A program made the translations under genes and the position numbers. Positions 1 to 12,005 of a DNA stretch of 64,000 nt are shown here, one piece after another. Numbering within the stretch: the first letter of the stretch is position 1; each line of letters begins with the position of its first letter. The notes beneath the pieces were generated by a model. The model had not been told where the DNA came from and did not search any database. It was given only the letters and a program-made list of their open reading frames with translations. Source of the stretch: Desmodesmus armatus (lineage: Eukaryota > Chlorophyta > Chlorophyceae > Sphaeropleales > Scenedesmaceae); assembly GCA_007449985.2 (NCBI GenBank), contig VIIQ02000002.1:1543886-1607885 (forward strand), given 5' to 3'.

Positions 1-3000
1 GTCAGGCGCAGCTGGCATCCAGGCACAACATATGTTTGTGATCTGTACCGGCTGCCTTTGACGAGGATCACTTATAGTGTTGTTGACATGCGTGCGCAGG
101 GAGGGGGGGGATATGTGCACTTTCTGCCTGGCAGCGAAAGTACAGGCACGTGCAGAGGTAGGAGCTGAGAACGGCACATGCAGGGGCAAGACGCCATACA
201 CCATGGCAAGACATAGAATGGCGGTCGTCTTGGCTTGTGTCACCTGCTGAAGTGTGTTCCACCAAATGGCATCACCCACACCAGCCAATCGAATGAGTAC
301 TGCCACGCACCCGTCACAGCAGCCCAGCAGCACATCCTAGCTGCTTCTAGCCCTGCCTGCTGGGACAGTCACACACCTGTTATTGCTTGCATGCCAGTTC
401 GATATGTGCATGCTACGTGTGTTTGTGAGACTTATGCCAGATGACCCTTGTGAAAGGCGAAGCTAGTCGTCTGTAAGTTTCCTACCAAGCACACAAGTAC
501 CATACCCGCCTGCTGCCTGGGTCGCTGGATTTCCGTCTGTACCACCACAGGCAGACTGCAGACCTCCCTCACACTACTGCATCTACGGTATCCACGGCAT
601 ACTGCGGCATGTGTGGTACCTGTTGACAACCCTACCAGCTGCCCAAGTCCCACAGCTGCATTGGTGGAACCTCATGTGGCAGGCGTGGCGGTGTACGGGC
701 CGCTGTGACAGTTTTAGGATCCCGCGCACCTGCTTAGCCCCATGGAAACAACGGTTAGGGACTTTCCATCAAGTGTCGTAGTACCCTCAGCCACCCCCAC
801 CCTCGAAACAAAGCAGGCGGTTGTCAGCTGCCCAGGATATTGCCCAACGACACCACTGCCACTTGTGGGTTATCAAGGCAAACCGAAATGCCAGGCCACC
901 AGTCTGTCAGAGTGTGTGTGTGTGTGGGGGGGGGGGGTGCCCCGAACGTCGCTGGTCCTGCGCATGTCTTGATGCCTCTCACCTGATAGATGTGGTGTTG
1001 TGCAGGCGACTGCCTGCCAGCAAGACGCCAGGCTGACACAACTGCAGCACCAGCAGCAGCAGCAGCTGGTAGCTCAGCCCAGCCTTCCTCCGCTGTCGTG
1101 TGCCGCTGCTGACCAGTGAAGGTGCCATGCAGGGTGATGATGGTTGTTGACGCTGCTGCTCCTACTCCTGGTGCTGATGCTCGTGCTGGTGCTGGTTTCA
1201 GTGCTTGTGCAGAAACTGGTGCTGTCGGCGCTGCTCCCGCTGCTGCAATGTTGGCATTGGTGTGTGCTGCTGCCGATGTGCTGTTGCCATGCTTCCAGGT
1301 GGCGACAGCGGACTCCTGATCAGTATGGTGTGTGATTGAGCACTCAGATATTCTGCTTTCTCAAATCAACAAGACTTGGGAAGCTGCTGAAGGGGTCTTC
1401 TGAGCAGGAAGAGGGATACAGCACTGCACATGTGCTGGCAAGGAAGAACATGTGGCAGTTAGAGGTAATGAAAATTGACACAACTTAAACGGTTGGGGCT
1501 TGAAGTTCACTGTTGAGACGTCTGCAGGTCAAGGAGCAGACGTGAGGGCTGCAGCTGTCTGGATGGCTCTTGGGTGGTTGACACTGTCAAAAGTAACAGA
1601 AGGTGCTGATTCGAGTCAGCCGGACGCACAAGCATCTGAGATATCAGATCACAGCTACAAGGTTGTAATGGCTAAAATTTAGGTCGATATATCACGTGAA
1701 CAGGGTTGGTGGTGCCAGGCTGGCCAACGGTACCGTGCAAGGCGATCCTCCGCATGCACAAGTCTGGAGCATAATGTGGTGGCCTACCTTTAGAAACTGT
1801 GTCAGAGTCAAGTAACTTTTGAGACATCAGCTGAAGCAGGCAGGGATGAGGGATGACACCAATTGGTCTTGCAAGGGTGCTTCTGCCGTCCTTTCCACTC
1901 ACAATCTGACCGAATCATTGCCCTACATTAAAAAAAGTAACTAGACAAGGTTAATTGTGAGCTGCACATGGCACACGGCTCACAGGCAGGACAAACGCGG
2001 TACACTATTAGCAGCCCAGCGCAACATCATTTGAAATGCTTCCACTCCCGCAGCGGTGTGGCTGTGCTTCCTAAGTTGCTATGCACAGGGTGATGGGCAG
2101 GTGTCACAGGAGGCAGGCAGGCATTCTGCAAGTCACAAAATCTCTGCACGCCTGCATGCAAACACAGCTCTTTTGACAGAGGTACATGCAGATGCAGTGT
2201 CTGTGCATATCGCTCATGCCATGCGTGTAACAAGACACTCCGACGCTATCCTGAACTGACAATGAGTTCATGTGCGCTCGTCGTCTCACCACACAACCAC
2301 CGGGTGCATCACATCCTTGGTCGCACAGGTTGGAGGTGAGACATGACCACCGTGATTTGGCCAATCCTTAATAGCATTTCCCCAGTATGTGTGTATCTGC
2401 CTTTGCACTGAATACTACGAAAAGGGGGACACCCACTGCACCAGGTCTTATGTCAACCAGTGTTGAGCACAGCAAGGGTCAGACCATGCATGCGTACTGA
2501 TGTGTCACTGCATTGGTGTTGCAATCGCAGGTCATTGCGAGGTGAAATGTAAGGTGAGCTCTGACGGTCGCTGTCTTGGTGTGGTTGTGTGTGTGCGCAT
2601 GTGCGGCTTGAATGCATGTGTGCACTTGTGCAATGGCAGCAGCCTAGCCGGCAGAGCATCCGATAAGTCTCTGCTGCCGGTGGAGATCACTGATGATTTC
2701 TCACTGGCATGGGCATGTAGCGTGCTTGCAAGACCAATGCCGGCGCCGCTGCTGCCGCCACCACCCGCGCTTGCTGACGATATCCTTCACGGGACTGGTG
2801 TCCCAACTTGCATTATAGCATAGCCGTCAAGCCTCTATCACGCATACTTCAAAGGTGCCTGATCTATCTTCGAAGATAGAATGAATTCATTCATGCCCCA
2901 TCCGTATGTTTTCATGCCTTGCAGGACATCAGCGACTACAGCAAGGTCTACAAGCAAGTGTAGCAACTGCGGTTTGGGTTTGCAACTGAAGGCACAGACA

Positions 3001-3069
3001 CAGCACAGGTGCGCCATCCTGTCACAACCACTGTCCAACCCTTGCATCGTCAGAAGTTATCTTGCATGG
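1..3069. other. Gene-free stretch, left edge
   Basis: I find no reading frame here with recognisable family motifs or with exon-like pieces that join in phase. The open frames are short, often begin at non-ATG codons and have biased compositions (Ala/Val/Cys/His from CTG, GTG and CA runs). A G homopolymer lies near 926-936 and CTG-rich sequence near 1150-1280. An unrecognised or non-coding transcript cannot be excluded. Confidence 0.5.
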
Positions 3070-3075
3070 ACAGAC

Positions 3076-3117
3076 TTAGGGTTAAGGGTTAAGTAAACTC
3101 TTAATCCTAAACCCTAA
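3076..3117. repeat. Head-to-head telomere-like short sequence
   Basis: Two TTAGGG-like units (TTAGGG, TTAAGGG) are followed after a few bases by CCTAAACCCTAAA, the complement of the plant-type TTTAGGG unit. The two halves form an imperfect palindrome of about 20 bases per arm. Green algae use TTTAGGG, TTTTAGGG or TTAGGG telomere units, so this may be a tiny interstitial telomeric relic. With only two or three imperfect units per side, chance is a real alternative. Confidence 0.45.
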
Positions 3118-3600
3118 ATAGCTGCAGCCTGGGCCTTCTTCTCAAGAGGCCTGGTGGCTCACACATGATCCATGCATGCAGCGTTCAAAGCGCAGTCAGT
3201 GTTACTTTGCTTTTAAGGAGCACAGTCTTGGAGCAAAATGGAACAGTGTTGCCTGCTGCAGCCGCCTGCTGTTTGCAACGGTGGGCCTTGCAAAGCCCTG
3301 AGGTCCCCACGGCCTACACGTCTTGCATCCATGCAGCAGCAGCAGCAGCAGCAGCCGTTGGCAGCACACCAGTCCCAACTCTTGAGCTTCTGCCATGGCA
3401 GGTGTGCCAGCTGTACTGTTTGACAGCTGCTGCTGTGCGTGTCTCCCTGCATGCAGACCTACTGCCTCGCCACATGCCTGGCTGGCAATGACTTGCAGAC
3501 CGCTGAGGGGCACGGCCTGCCTCTTTTTACAAGGTGGTGCAAGCTGACTGCCATTGCGTACTGCTGTGAGCCGGAGGTGTGATGCGAGGAGATGCAACAC

Positions 3601-3648
3601 CAAGGAAATATCACACCAAGGAAATATCACACCAAGGAAATATCACAC
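3601..3648. repeat. 16-bp tandem repeat, three perfect copies
   Basis: The unit CAAGGAAATATCACAC occurs three times in a row without a mismatch. It lies in gene-free DNA just before the larger tandem repeat at 3777. No function is visible. Confidence 0.9.
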
Positions 3649-3776
3649 AAATGCTGTGGGCACCACATGATAGTGGAGCAGATAGCATTTGCAATTGTGG
3701 TGCACTTTTGCGCACCAGTAGGTATACTTGAGAATCTTGCCCTTGTACGTTTGCTGAATGGATGCGAAATCTGGTT

Positions 3777-4266
3777 TGTGTGACTGACTGTTGACTGTGG
3801 CTGCCTGTTGCGGCCTTCTACTAGGTGGTGTTTGAGGGCATTGAGGAGCCCTCTTTGGTTTCTGCATTGACCAACTGTCGTTTTGTAGAGGACGCAGCAC
3901 TACAAGCCTGCCAGCGGCTTCGCACTTGTCAACTCAGGTGTTGAGCTTCAGAACCAGTGGTGGCAGCAGAGCACCGCGCCAACTTCAAGGGAGTTGCGTG
4001 CATGCTGCCCCTGCAGACGATACATGGTCTGTGTGACTGATTGTGGCTGCCTGTTGCAGCCAACTAGTAGGTGGTGTTTGAGGGCATTGAAAAGCCCTCT
4101 TTGGTTTCTGCATTGACCAACTGTCGTTTTGTAGAGGACATGGCACTACAAGCTTGCCAACGGCTTCGCACCTGTCAACTCAGGTGTTGAGCCTCAGAAC
4201 CAGTGGTGGCAGCAGAAGAGCACAGCACCAGTGTCAAAGAACCTGCGTGCATGCTGCCCTTTCAGA
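3777..4266. repeat. Tandem direct repeat, about 250-bp unit, two copies
   Basis: The first copy (about 3777-4020) and the second (about 4030-4266) share long nearly identical blocks, for example TTGACCAACTGTCGTTTTGT followed by AGAGGAC and then the CAACTCAGGTGTTGAG block. A third, short fragment of the unit (CTGCGGCTGCCTGTTGCAGCC) lies near 4375-4395. The copies differ by scattered substitutions and small indels, so the duplication is not very recent. No open frame is conserved between the copies. It may be a local satellite or the remains of a non-autonomous element. Confidence 0.8.
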
Positions 4267-6419
4267 ACTGCACAAACCACTGGCTACGGCACAACCTACC
4301 CCAGCAATTGGCTGGACCGCACATTGTGTCCATCTACGCAAGATCTAGCACTGCTTTGCACCTGCGGCACTAACTGCGGCTGCCTGTTGCAGCCGCCTTG
4401 GTGTTGTTTAAGCTGTAGTACTGGAACTTGAGGCACTGAGAGGGCTGGCAACAGTGCAGTGCACATGTGCAACGAGCACAGATGGCAGGGGGGTGAGCAC
4501 AAAGCAAGCCGCAGGCTTGCTCACTGCATGTCACCATGATCATGGCACAAGCCACCGTGTCAATTGAAATGGTGTGCTGGCCTTACCAGGCTACTTGGTA
4601 CCTGTGCATGCACCTGGTATGCCTGGCCATAGCTGCCTGGTGGTGGTTGCGGCCATAGCATTGATGCAAGGGCCGATTTCCGAGTGGCAAGGCTGCCTGC
4701 CAGGCACTGACGCACTGCGGTTTTTTTTTGTTAGGTACAGGGGGGGCGGACCCCCACCTGCGGTTCCCAATTGGCAAGTGCGGTTCACAAATGGCAAGGC
4801 TGACGGCTGTGGCAGCTGCTGCACCTGTGGTCATCACACAGTGGGGAGAACAGATGGCTGCATGACAAGCAGAAACCCAGTGCTACGGTTGGTTGGCACG
4901 TTCTTGAGGTTGTTTTTTTTCAAGCAGAAAGCACTGCTTTCTGGCAGATGAGCAATGGTTGCGGTTTGCGTCAGCTTTGCTGTCAAGCTCCCAGACAAGC
5001 TGGGTAGCAACAGATGCAGTGCCCGCTGAGCTGGCATGTTGGGACCGGGGTCAAGGGCTAGCTAGCCCTGCCTCGGCCTGGGCCCAGCGTTGTGACGTTA
5101 ATGGTTGTGTCGAGACACCCTTTCATTGTTGCTGCTGGAAGTCATGCATGCATCATCTGCGCAGCTGATGTGCAAGGAGCACCACATGAAACATGTTTGC
5201 AGACAAAGGGCGTAGCTGAGTTATGGCACATGGCTAACTGGTTGAAGGTGCAAAGCTGCAGCAGCAGCATTGACATGACCGTGGCGCTAGTTGCTTCAAA
5301 ACATACGCGACAAGAATAACAGAACCAACTTGGCAAGTGTTAATTGTTGGTAATGCAAAGAATCTGCACGTCACGGTCCGTCACAGCACCCACTCAGTGA
5401 ATGGTCAGACAGGATACAAGTGGCTGCCACCATAGCTATGCCTGAAGGAGCCTGCTTTGCCTGGTCGGCTGCATCATGGCATGAGGGAGGTCTGTCAACA
5501 AGTTTGGTCAACGTGACCGACGCAGCAACTGTGCGCGATTATGTGATGTTCAGTCACTGACTCTCACGATGTATGACTGTACAGAAACATTTTTGTGGAC
5601 CCCTGCCTTGAGTCTGGTCAACGCAGATGCCGCCGGCCTACTTGGCGCTCGGCAACTCGAGTTGCGTGTTCAAAAAAATCAATCAACCGAAGACGCAATC
5701 CTATCACGTATTTGTTTAAGTAAGAGATGGAATCTTTTAGCAGCGGACCCGGTGGTTCACATAGGCCTGACAGTGCTGTGACCAATTGCAGTCGATTTGC
5801 TCGCCTGTGGAACAGTCTGCCTGACATTGCCTGACAATGACATGTACGCAACGTGATCGGTCTGCTTCAAAACTGGCTGCACATGTGTCTGTCAACAGCC
5901 CACTGTATAGCCCTACGCCCCTGTTGGTGGATTGCCCCTCTCTCACCTGCCAAGCAAGGCTCCTCTGGCAGTATCAACGAGTGTGAATGTTCACAATTTT
6001 GGCTATGAAGAGACACCATATACAAAGACATTTGCATAAATTTCAATTCATAAATGGCCATTTGGCGAGCTGCATTGTAGTAAGATCGCAGAGGCTGAAG
6101 CATGTCATGCCTGTTTCAACGAGACAGCTGTCATGCTCTAATTGAGTAGGCGGCAGCTGCCACTGCTGTTCAGTCTTGTGGACCATTCTGTGTCTTACGT
6201 CCTATGCCATGTGTTTGGACTGGTTATGCCATCATTCACATGATTGCTGAGCATGTCTCTTTCATGTTGTTGTTACGGTGAGCATCAACTTTGAAGATAT
6301 GAATTACTCGTCCTCGCCTCAAACATGTTGCCATCCTGGATTGTCAGCAGCTGGCTCACCCACACTCTACATGCAGGCTGCCTGAGGTACTCCTAGTGTA
6401 GTACCTACTAATGGCAGAG
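4267..6419. other. Gene-free stretch
   Basis: No exon series, RNA gene or long repeat is recognised. Short T and G homopolymers occur near 4721-4747. Nothing else stands out by eye. Confidence 0.45.
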
Positions 6420-6961
6420 CAGCACCACTCAGCATGCAGCCTGCCTGAGACAGACAACCAGCTGCGCAACCAGCATGCTAGCAGAGGACACCTCGTGGCG
6501 CCACTGGCTGCTTTTGCAGCAGCACATGCGCACAACTGCACACCAGCCCACAAGCAATTAGATTGGGACACCACAGCGTTCCAGCACCCCAAGGGGCATT
6601 CAGGCACCAGCTGCCAGGAGCACAACCACACAATCCACAATGCTGACAGTAGGGGGTGGCAGCAGGCGCCTGCTCTGGCCCTCAGCCTTCTACAGTACTC
6701 TGCGCACAGTTTGCTGGTTCACGCTTCACACAGTCTTCTCAGCCCGAGCCACTCCACACCGCCAGCATGCTTCTCAGCAGCACCACGACTCATGACCAAA
6801 CAAGGTTTGCAAAACAGGGCTGTCACCCTGGTGCACTCCAGCCAACCAAAGTTGCCCACAATGCTCAAGAAGTGGGCGGCTTGGTTGGTGGCGGTGCCAC
6901 ACACCTCCATGCTCCAACAAGTCAGGGTGTCCCAAACATATGTCATGGCACTTCCCCAGCA

Positions 6962-7007
6962 AAGTAGTAGTAGTAGTCGTAGTAGTAGTAGTCGTAGTAG
7001 TAGTAGC
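6962..7007. repeat. GTA/AGT trinucleotide microsatellite
   Basis: About fifteen AGT-type triplets are interrupted twice by a CGT unit (AGTAGTAGTAGTCGTAGT pattern). The array lies just downstream of the stop codon of the minus-strand secreted-protein gene and is not obvious at the corresponding place in the right arm. Confidence 0.9.
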
Positions 7008-7161
7008 CCCACACCTAGCTCAAAAGTAACATGCGGTTTGCATACCAACGCGCAGCAGGATCAGCCCCTGCAACAGTACCAAATACGTTCCTAATACGTC
7101 AGCTCACCAAACAGCAGGGGTGCTTGCTCAGCATGCACCCTCGGCGCAGTAGCTACTTCTT

Positions 7162-8777
7162 CTAGTAGCTGTAGTCATCGGCCTTGCGCAGGAGGAACTC
7201 AATGGTGTAGGGCTTGGCGATGAACTGGCCAGGGCTGGGCTTGACCGTTTCGGGTTGACCCTGTTTGACGTCGTAGATCTCATAGTCGATGACGGCCTGC
7301 ATCTTGCCCTCCTTGTAGACAGTCTTCTTGCTGCAGCTCATGACCTGGACATGGCCGTCAACGATGATGGCTTGGCCTGCAATAAAATGACAGCGACAGG
7401 CAGACGGTCATGCAAATAGTAAGGGGGTGGCTTTTCCAGAGGGTGAAGTACTGAAGCTGCAGTGCATGGGGTCTGCACCGCTCATAGAACTGTCTAGCGC
7501 ACACGAAGTTGCAAGGGTCCCCTGCAACAATATGCATGCAGCAGCTCTGCAGTATGCACTCCAACAAGCAGGCCTGCCGTCAGACATGTCAGATGGCAGG
7601 CATGCACGCCCGGCCAGCCTCAAACGCAGACAGGATCATCACACACCTGGGTAGTAGCCTGGCTCGTTTTCCTCTTTGTAGTAGTGCTCGACAGAAGCAA
7701 GCTTGGCAAGCATCCTCCTTTTCGCGGCCCCTCCCCTAAACTTGGAGATCTCCACACAGCCGTCATCACGCTTGATAGTGGGCTTGCCCTCAATGGCAGC
7801 GTTGGGGTCTATGTACACCCTGCCCCAGCCCTTGAGCACCAGGTCGTCGCAGAGGGGCTCGCCGCACATCTCGGAGTTCTTCTCCAGCTCACAGGTCATC
7901 TCAAAGGTGCCAGAGAACTGGACGGTGTCCTTGGTGGTGTTGCTGATGGTGTCCATCACGGTCCAGTCCCACCAGCAGTCGCCGACCTTGAGGTCGTCAG
8001 GGAGGCGGAAGACGTCCTGGTGCTTGTCGTGATGGCCCTCAGAGCAGCAGCCCACAGCGGTCATGCAGTCAGCAGACAAGTCAAGCTGTGCTGAACACAA
8101 ATGCTGATGCAGTACGGTATCTCCTACTGGTGTGACTGCCCCAAAGCTGAAATTGCAGGCAGGTCAACTAACGACTGCTGTACACGGATTGGCAAGCAGA
8201 CAGTACAAAGGATCTTCCCACTTAAAGACAGGAGTCATGGTTCACGTGTCCACGATATGCGAAGACCATACACTCAGCACCTGATGACATACAGCTGCAA
8301 CAGCCTCCCTGCAATGAAATTTGCAATGAGCACTTGGTACCCCTGGTCCCCAGTATCCTTGCACCAGTTGACAGGATCAGCCACTCACTCAAGGTAAAGC
8401 GAGTCGGAGCCGCTGGATGCGCAGTTCTCAACGGTCAGAGCCCTCAGGCAGGCGACTGCATGAGCAAACAAGGTGCAAGGTGCAAAGGGAGTGTGAAGGC
8501 CTAACCGACACTGCTGTTTTGACAGCTTCGGAGCTCCGGATCCATACCATCTGCTTCACTTCAACGTTGGAACCCAGCTGTTCAGTTCATTTGAGAGCCG
8601 AATAGCAGGCTTACCCTGCAGCTCAGATTCCTTGTATTCTGCGTTGCTGGAGACCCCAGCCTTCACTGCGTCCATCTGACTCCTGAAAATAGCGGTTTGT
8701 CGCATTTTCTGTCCATTTACATCGAGGACAGAGGCTGCCAGCAGCAGCAACACTGCGGCCATCCAACGAGCTGTCAT
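7162..8777 (-). CDS. Secreted protein of unknown function, multi-exon
   Basis: I do not recognise the family. Exon 1 (8777-8615) starts with MTARWMAAVLLLLAASVLDV, a clear signal peptide, so the product enters the secretory pathway. A body exon (7647 to about 8090) carries GCCSEGHH, CWWDW, a MCGEPLCDD pair and GWGRVYIDPNAAIEGKP. The last exon (7376-7162) encodes GQAIIVDGHVQVM and ends in a basic and acidic tail. A small exon at 8455-8389 (CLRALTVENCASSGS) matches an exon of the inverted paralogue, but the acceptor that should follow it reads CAT (8065-8063) where the paralogue has CAG. Joining exon 1 directly to 8090 (acceptor TTCAG) gives an open 273-residue protein. So the gene either skips the small exon or is damaged. 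Disulphide bonds are likely from the cysteine content; this is inference. Confidence 0.7.
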
Positions 8778-8883
8778 GCTGTTTCACTGCACCACTGATG
8801 CCAAGGGACGGCGATGACTTAAAATGCTTGCTACAGTGCCGTGCAGTCGTTTCTGAATGGCCGCACAGGCCGAGGGGGGCACT

Positions 8884-8891
8884 GTTTTATA
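8884..8891 (-). promoter_or_regulatory. TATA-like box for the minus-strand secreted-protein gene
   Basis: Read on the minus strand this is TATAAAAC, about 107 bases upstream of the ATG at 8777. Position and sequence suit a core promoter. No matching box is obvious in front of the plus-strand paralogue. Confidence 0.4.
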
Positions 8892-9471
8892 CTTGGTGTC
8901 AAGTCAACTGGGACACCTGCCGTGACTTGACGCGGCAAACTAGCATGTCAAGCAAAGGCAAGCTTTCCCCCATAACAATAAATACGTCTTAATTTAGTAA
9001 TGTTGCGCTGGGCCGCAAATAGTGTACATTCCGCGTTTGTCCTACCTGTGATCCGTGTGCCATGTGCAGCTCACCTTTCCCCTAGCTTGCTTGAAGTGGT
9101 CACTTTTTTTCTGTACGGCAACATGTTGGTCAGGTTGTAAGCGAAAAGGATGGCAGAAGCACCCTTGGTGTCATCCCTGCCGAATGGTGTCATCTCTGCG
9201 AATGCTGGCAGTCAGCAAGATCTGCTCGGACTTCATTTTTTGAAATTTATGTCACTTCGCAATGCAAAATTGAAAACACCATGGTCAATGACTGGCTGTT
9301 TGTGTTTGGTGTCATGGCCGTTTTGAGTCAACAAAGTCAAGCGTATGCCTGACCTGTCCCTCATGTACGCAAGGGTGCAGTTTTGCCAACACGTTTACTT
9401 TCATAGACTCAACAAGTCCACTGGTCTTGTACACTGGTCTTGTCCACTGGACTTGAGTTTGTCTAGACAGC

Positions 9472-11253
9472 ATGGCCGCTCGCTTGATGGCCACGGCAGC
9501 TTCTGCCACTGCAGTAGAGGGCCAGACAAAGTCATTTCCCGTCATGTTCAGGGACGTTATGGAGGCAAGGAACAGCAAGGCCAAAATGTCCAACTACAGG
9601 GACTATGAAGAGGTGCAGGGTGAGGCTGCTTTCGGGCTAAAGCATGCTATTTGAATATCAGATAGCCTGTTACGGACTCATCATGTTGCTCACAGGCTGC
9701 AACGAGGCTGTCGGTCAGCTTCGTCCTGTCGGTTGAGTGACGAGTCCTGCCCTTGCATGGATGCAGGTGCCTGTCTTAGGGCGCTGAACTACGGGAACTG
9801 CGCCGAATCCAACTCAGGGGCGACACAATATGCTGAGTAAGTGGCTTGGCACGTCGTGAGAGCTGGGCAGCTCGCATTGGGGTTGCAAGGCTTGTGCTGC
9901 ACATGTCAAGCACAAGAGCAAAGCGTGCAGTCTTGCTGCATGTACGGCAACTAGCACAAGCCATGCGTCTTGATCAGAAAATTACTATGTGCACACTCTG
10001 TGGGCACAGGCTGCCGCTGCATGCAGCAAGCCTTGACGCCGTGTCGCCTCTGCAGTACTGCTAGTAGCAGTACTGCAGTACCAGCGTGTCCTTTGATTCC
10101 CAATAGAAGGCTTGTCCAATGCCACAGTCCGACTGCATAGCTCAATGTGACTATATGGTGTTGCTGTGGTTGCCCAGCCTCCATGCCAATGATCCTCACC
10201 TCCCTTCAAGGCTTGCTCAGCCAAGCCGTTTGGCTTGCACAGACTGCAAGCTGTGCAGTCATTGCGCAGCTTGGCGCCAGTCCGAGACAGTATGACGCTT
10301 CTGTTATTCTGCTGTTGCATCACCAAGTACCCAAAGTAGACCTTTCATTGATTGCTTGGCTGTCACGTAACCCAAGGACTGTTCTTTGTTCTTGTGTGAC
10401 AACTTCAGGAGCGATGTGGGCTGCTGCGCCTCAAGCTACAAGCACCAGGACGTCTTCCACCTTCCCGAGGACCTCAAGGTCGGCAGGTGCTGGTGGAAAT
10501 TGGAGGCTGGGGCAGGGTGTACGGCGACCCCAATGCCGCTATCCAGGGCAAGCCCACCGTCACAAAGGAAGCGGACTGCAGCGGTGACGCCCCTAGGTCG
10601 GCCGCTCGGCAGTTCCTTGCACGAAAGGCTGGGGTCAAGACTATCCCCGCCAAGGTTGCGTCAGCCGACAGCTCTCACCATGAAGGGCTGGAGCCTGAGT
10701 ACTACCTAGGTGGGTGGCGATGCGCGGCCCTGTCGTGGTGGGCAGCCTGACAATGCATATGCCATGTGGCAAACCGTTGGAGCCGTTGGCTCGCTGACTT
10801 GTGCCAAGATCGGGACCTTGTCCCCGATACCTGTACTGTTTCTGTTTCGACTGCATGACTGTTGCGGCCTGTTTGTTGGCAGGGGTCGCATCAATGACCG
10901 TGCACTGCATATGCCCCAATGCACTGCATATGTCCCAATGCAGCCTGCATACAATGATGACAGTCGTCTTCATTGCTGCATCGACTGCGCCCTTGCACCG
11001 CTGCTCAATGTCAACCACCGCCTTGCTGCACTGTGCCTGCCTCTCTTGTTCCCCTGCAGGCGCTGCCATTATCTTTGACGGCCACGTCCAGGTTATGAGC
11101 AGCAGCAAGAAGACCGTCTACAAGGAGGGCAAGATGCAGGCCGTTCAGGACTACGGGGTCTTTGGCCCAACTCCCATCAAGCCCAGCCCCAACCAGTTCA
11201 TTGCCAGGCCCTACACCATCGACCTCCTGCTGCACAAGACCGACAGCTACTAA
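9472..11253 (+). pseudogene. Damaged inverted paralogue of the secreted-protein gene
   Basis: Four exons match the minus-strand gene in order: 9472-9619 (MAARLMATAASATAVEGQ), 9767-9836 (CLRALNYGNCAESNSG), 10409-10709 and 11060-11253 (GAAIIFDGHVQVMSSSKKT to the TAA). The first two junctions use good GT..AG sites in matching phase. The third exon has lost about 130 bases net: CWW, which opens the central region in the intact copy, runs directly into the GGWGRVYGDPNAA part out of frame. The exon is 301 bases instead of a length that would give phase 1, so the last exon is not read. The start also lacks a strong hydrophobic signal core. I infer a pseudogene; a truncated product ending in the frameshifted part is the alternative. 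Confidence 0.75.
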
Positions 11254-11804
11254 GCTGCTGCCGCAGCATGGCGGCCCTGAGGCATAGGTTGCCGGGATAT
11301 GATGGGGTTGAGGGATGACACAAGGTTTACTGAATATTTGGCAGACTCTGAAGTTTGGTGTTAGTATTAGCAGTGACTGGTCTATATTAATTCATATTTA
11401 TTTGGGACGTCGACACCCTGACTTGTTTTAACAGGAAGCTGTGTTGCACCGCCACCAGCCAAACTGCCCACTTTTTGAGCATTGTGGGCAACTTTGGTTG
11501 GCTGGGGTGCACCAGGGTGACAGCCCTGTTTTGCAAACCTTGTTTGGCCATGAGTCGTGGTGCTGCTGAAAAGCATGCTGGCGGTGTAAGGTGGCTCTGG
11601 CTGGGAAGACTGTGTGAAGCGTGAACCAGCAAACTGTGCGAAGAGTACTGTAAAGGGCTGAGGGCCAGAGCAGGCGCCTGCTGCCACCCCCACCCCTCCC
11701 GTGTCAACATCGTGGATTGTGTGGTTTCGCTCCCAGGAGCCTGCCAGTGGCAGGCGGTGCCTGAATACATCTTGGGGTGTTGGAACGCTGTGGTTTCCCA
11801 ATCT

Positions 11805-12005
11805 GGGTTTGGGAGATGACATATGTGGTGTGTTGGCGTGTGTGCGTGTTGGTGACACACTGACTACCACAGCGGATGCTGTTGATGCTGAACGCGCCAA
11901 CCAACACCACATATTGCTTGATGTGTGTGGGCGCCACCCAGTGGGTGTGTCAGACAACGTTTACCTGGGCCTTCAAGGCTCATGCTTCCCCACATGACAG
12001 CGTGG
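11805..12005. other. About 200-bp insertion in the right arm with an internal inverted repeat
   Basis: The left arm runs continuously from its GATTGGG block into the flank, whereas here the match breaks after CCCAATCT (11804) and resumes near 12006. Inside, 11819-11838 (ACATATGTGGTGTGTTGGCG) is nearly the reverse complement of 11895-11914. A small non-autonomous transposon (MITE-like) is possible, but I see no clean target-site duplication. Deletion from the left arm explains the difference equally well. Confidence 0.4.

Larger units (their letters stand above)
6420..8777. repeat. Left arm of a large inverted duplication
   Basis: The arm pairs with 9472-12150 in reverse orientation. Outer parts match closely: the block at about 6421-6550 matches 12010-12150 reversed, and 6555-6945 matches about 11415-11805 reversed. 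Inner parts correspond exon by exon to the paralogous secreted-protein genes. The symmetry centre lies near 9.1 kb, between the first exons of the two copies. The arms differ by substitutions, a roughly 200-bp insertion in the right arm and the gene damage described separately. The open frame on the plus strand at 6411-7094 has a reversed counterpart in the other arm but is probably not coding. Confidence 0.85.

Noticed and set aside
6411..7094. 227-codon plus-strand open frame with a 157-codon homologue in the other arm (11387-11860, minus)
   Set aside because: Both frames lie in the duplicated flank. Differences between the copies mostly change amino acids, including Leu/Pro, Ala/Ser and Ser/Leu exchanges, so there is no sign of purifying selection; there are no motifs or exon context.
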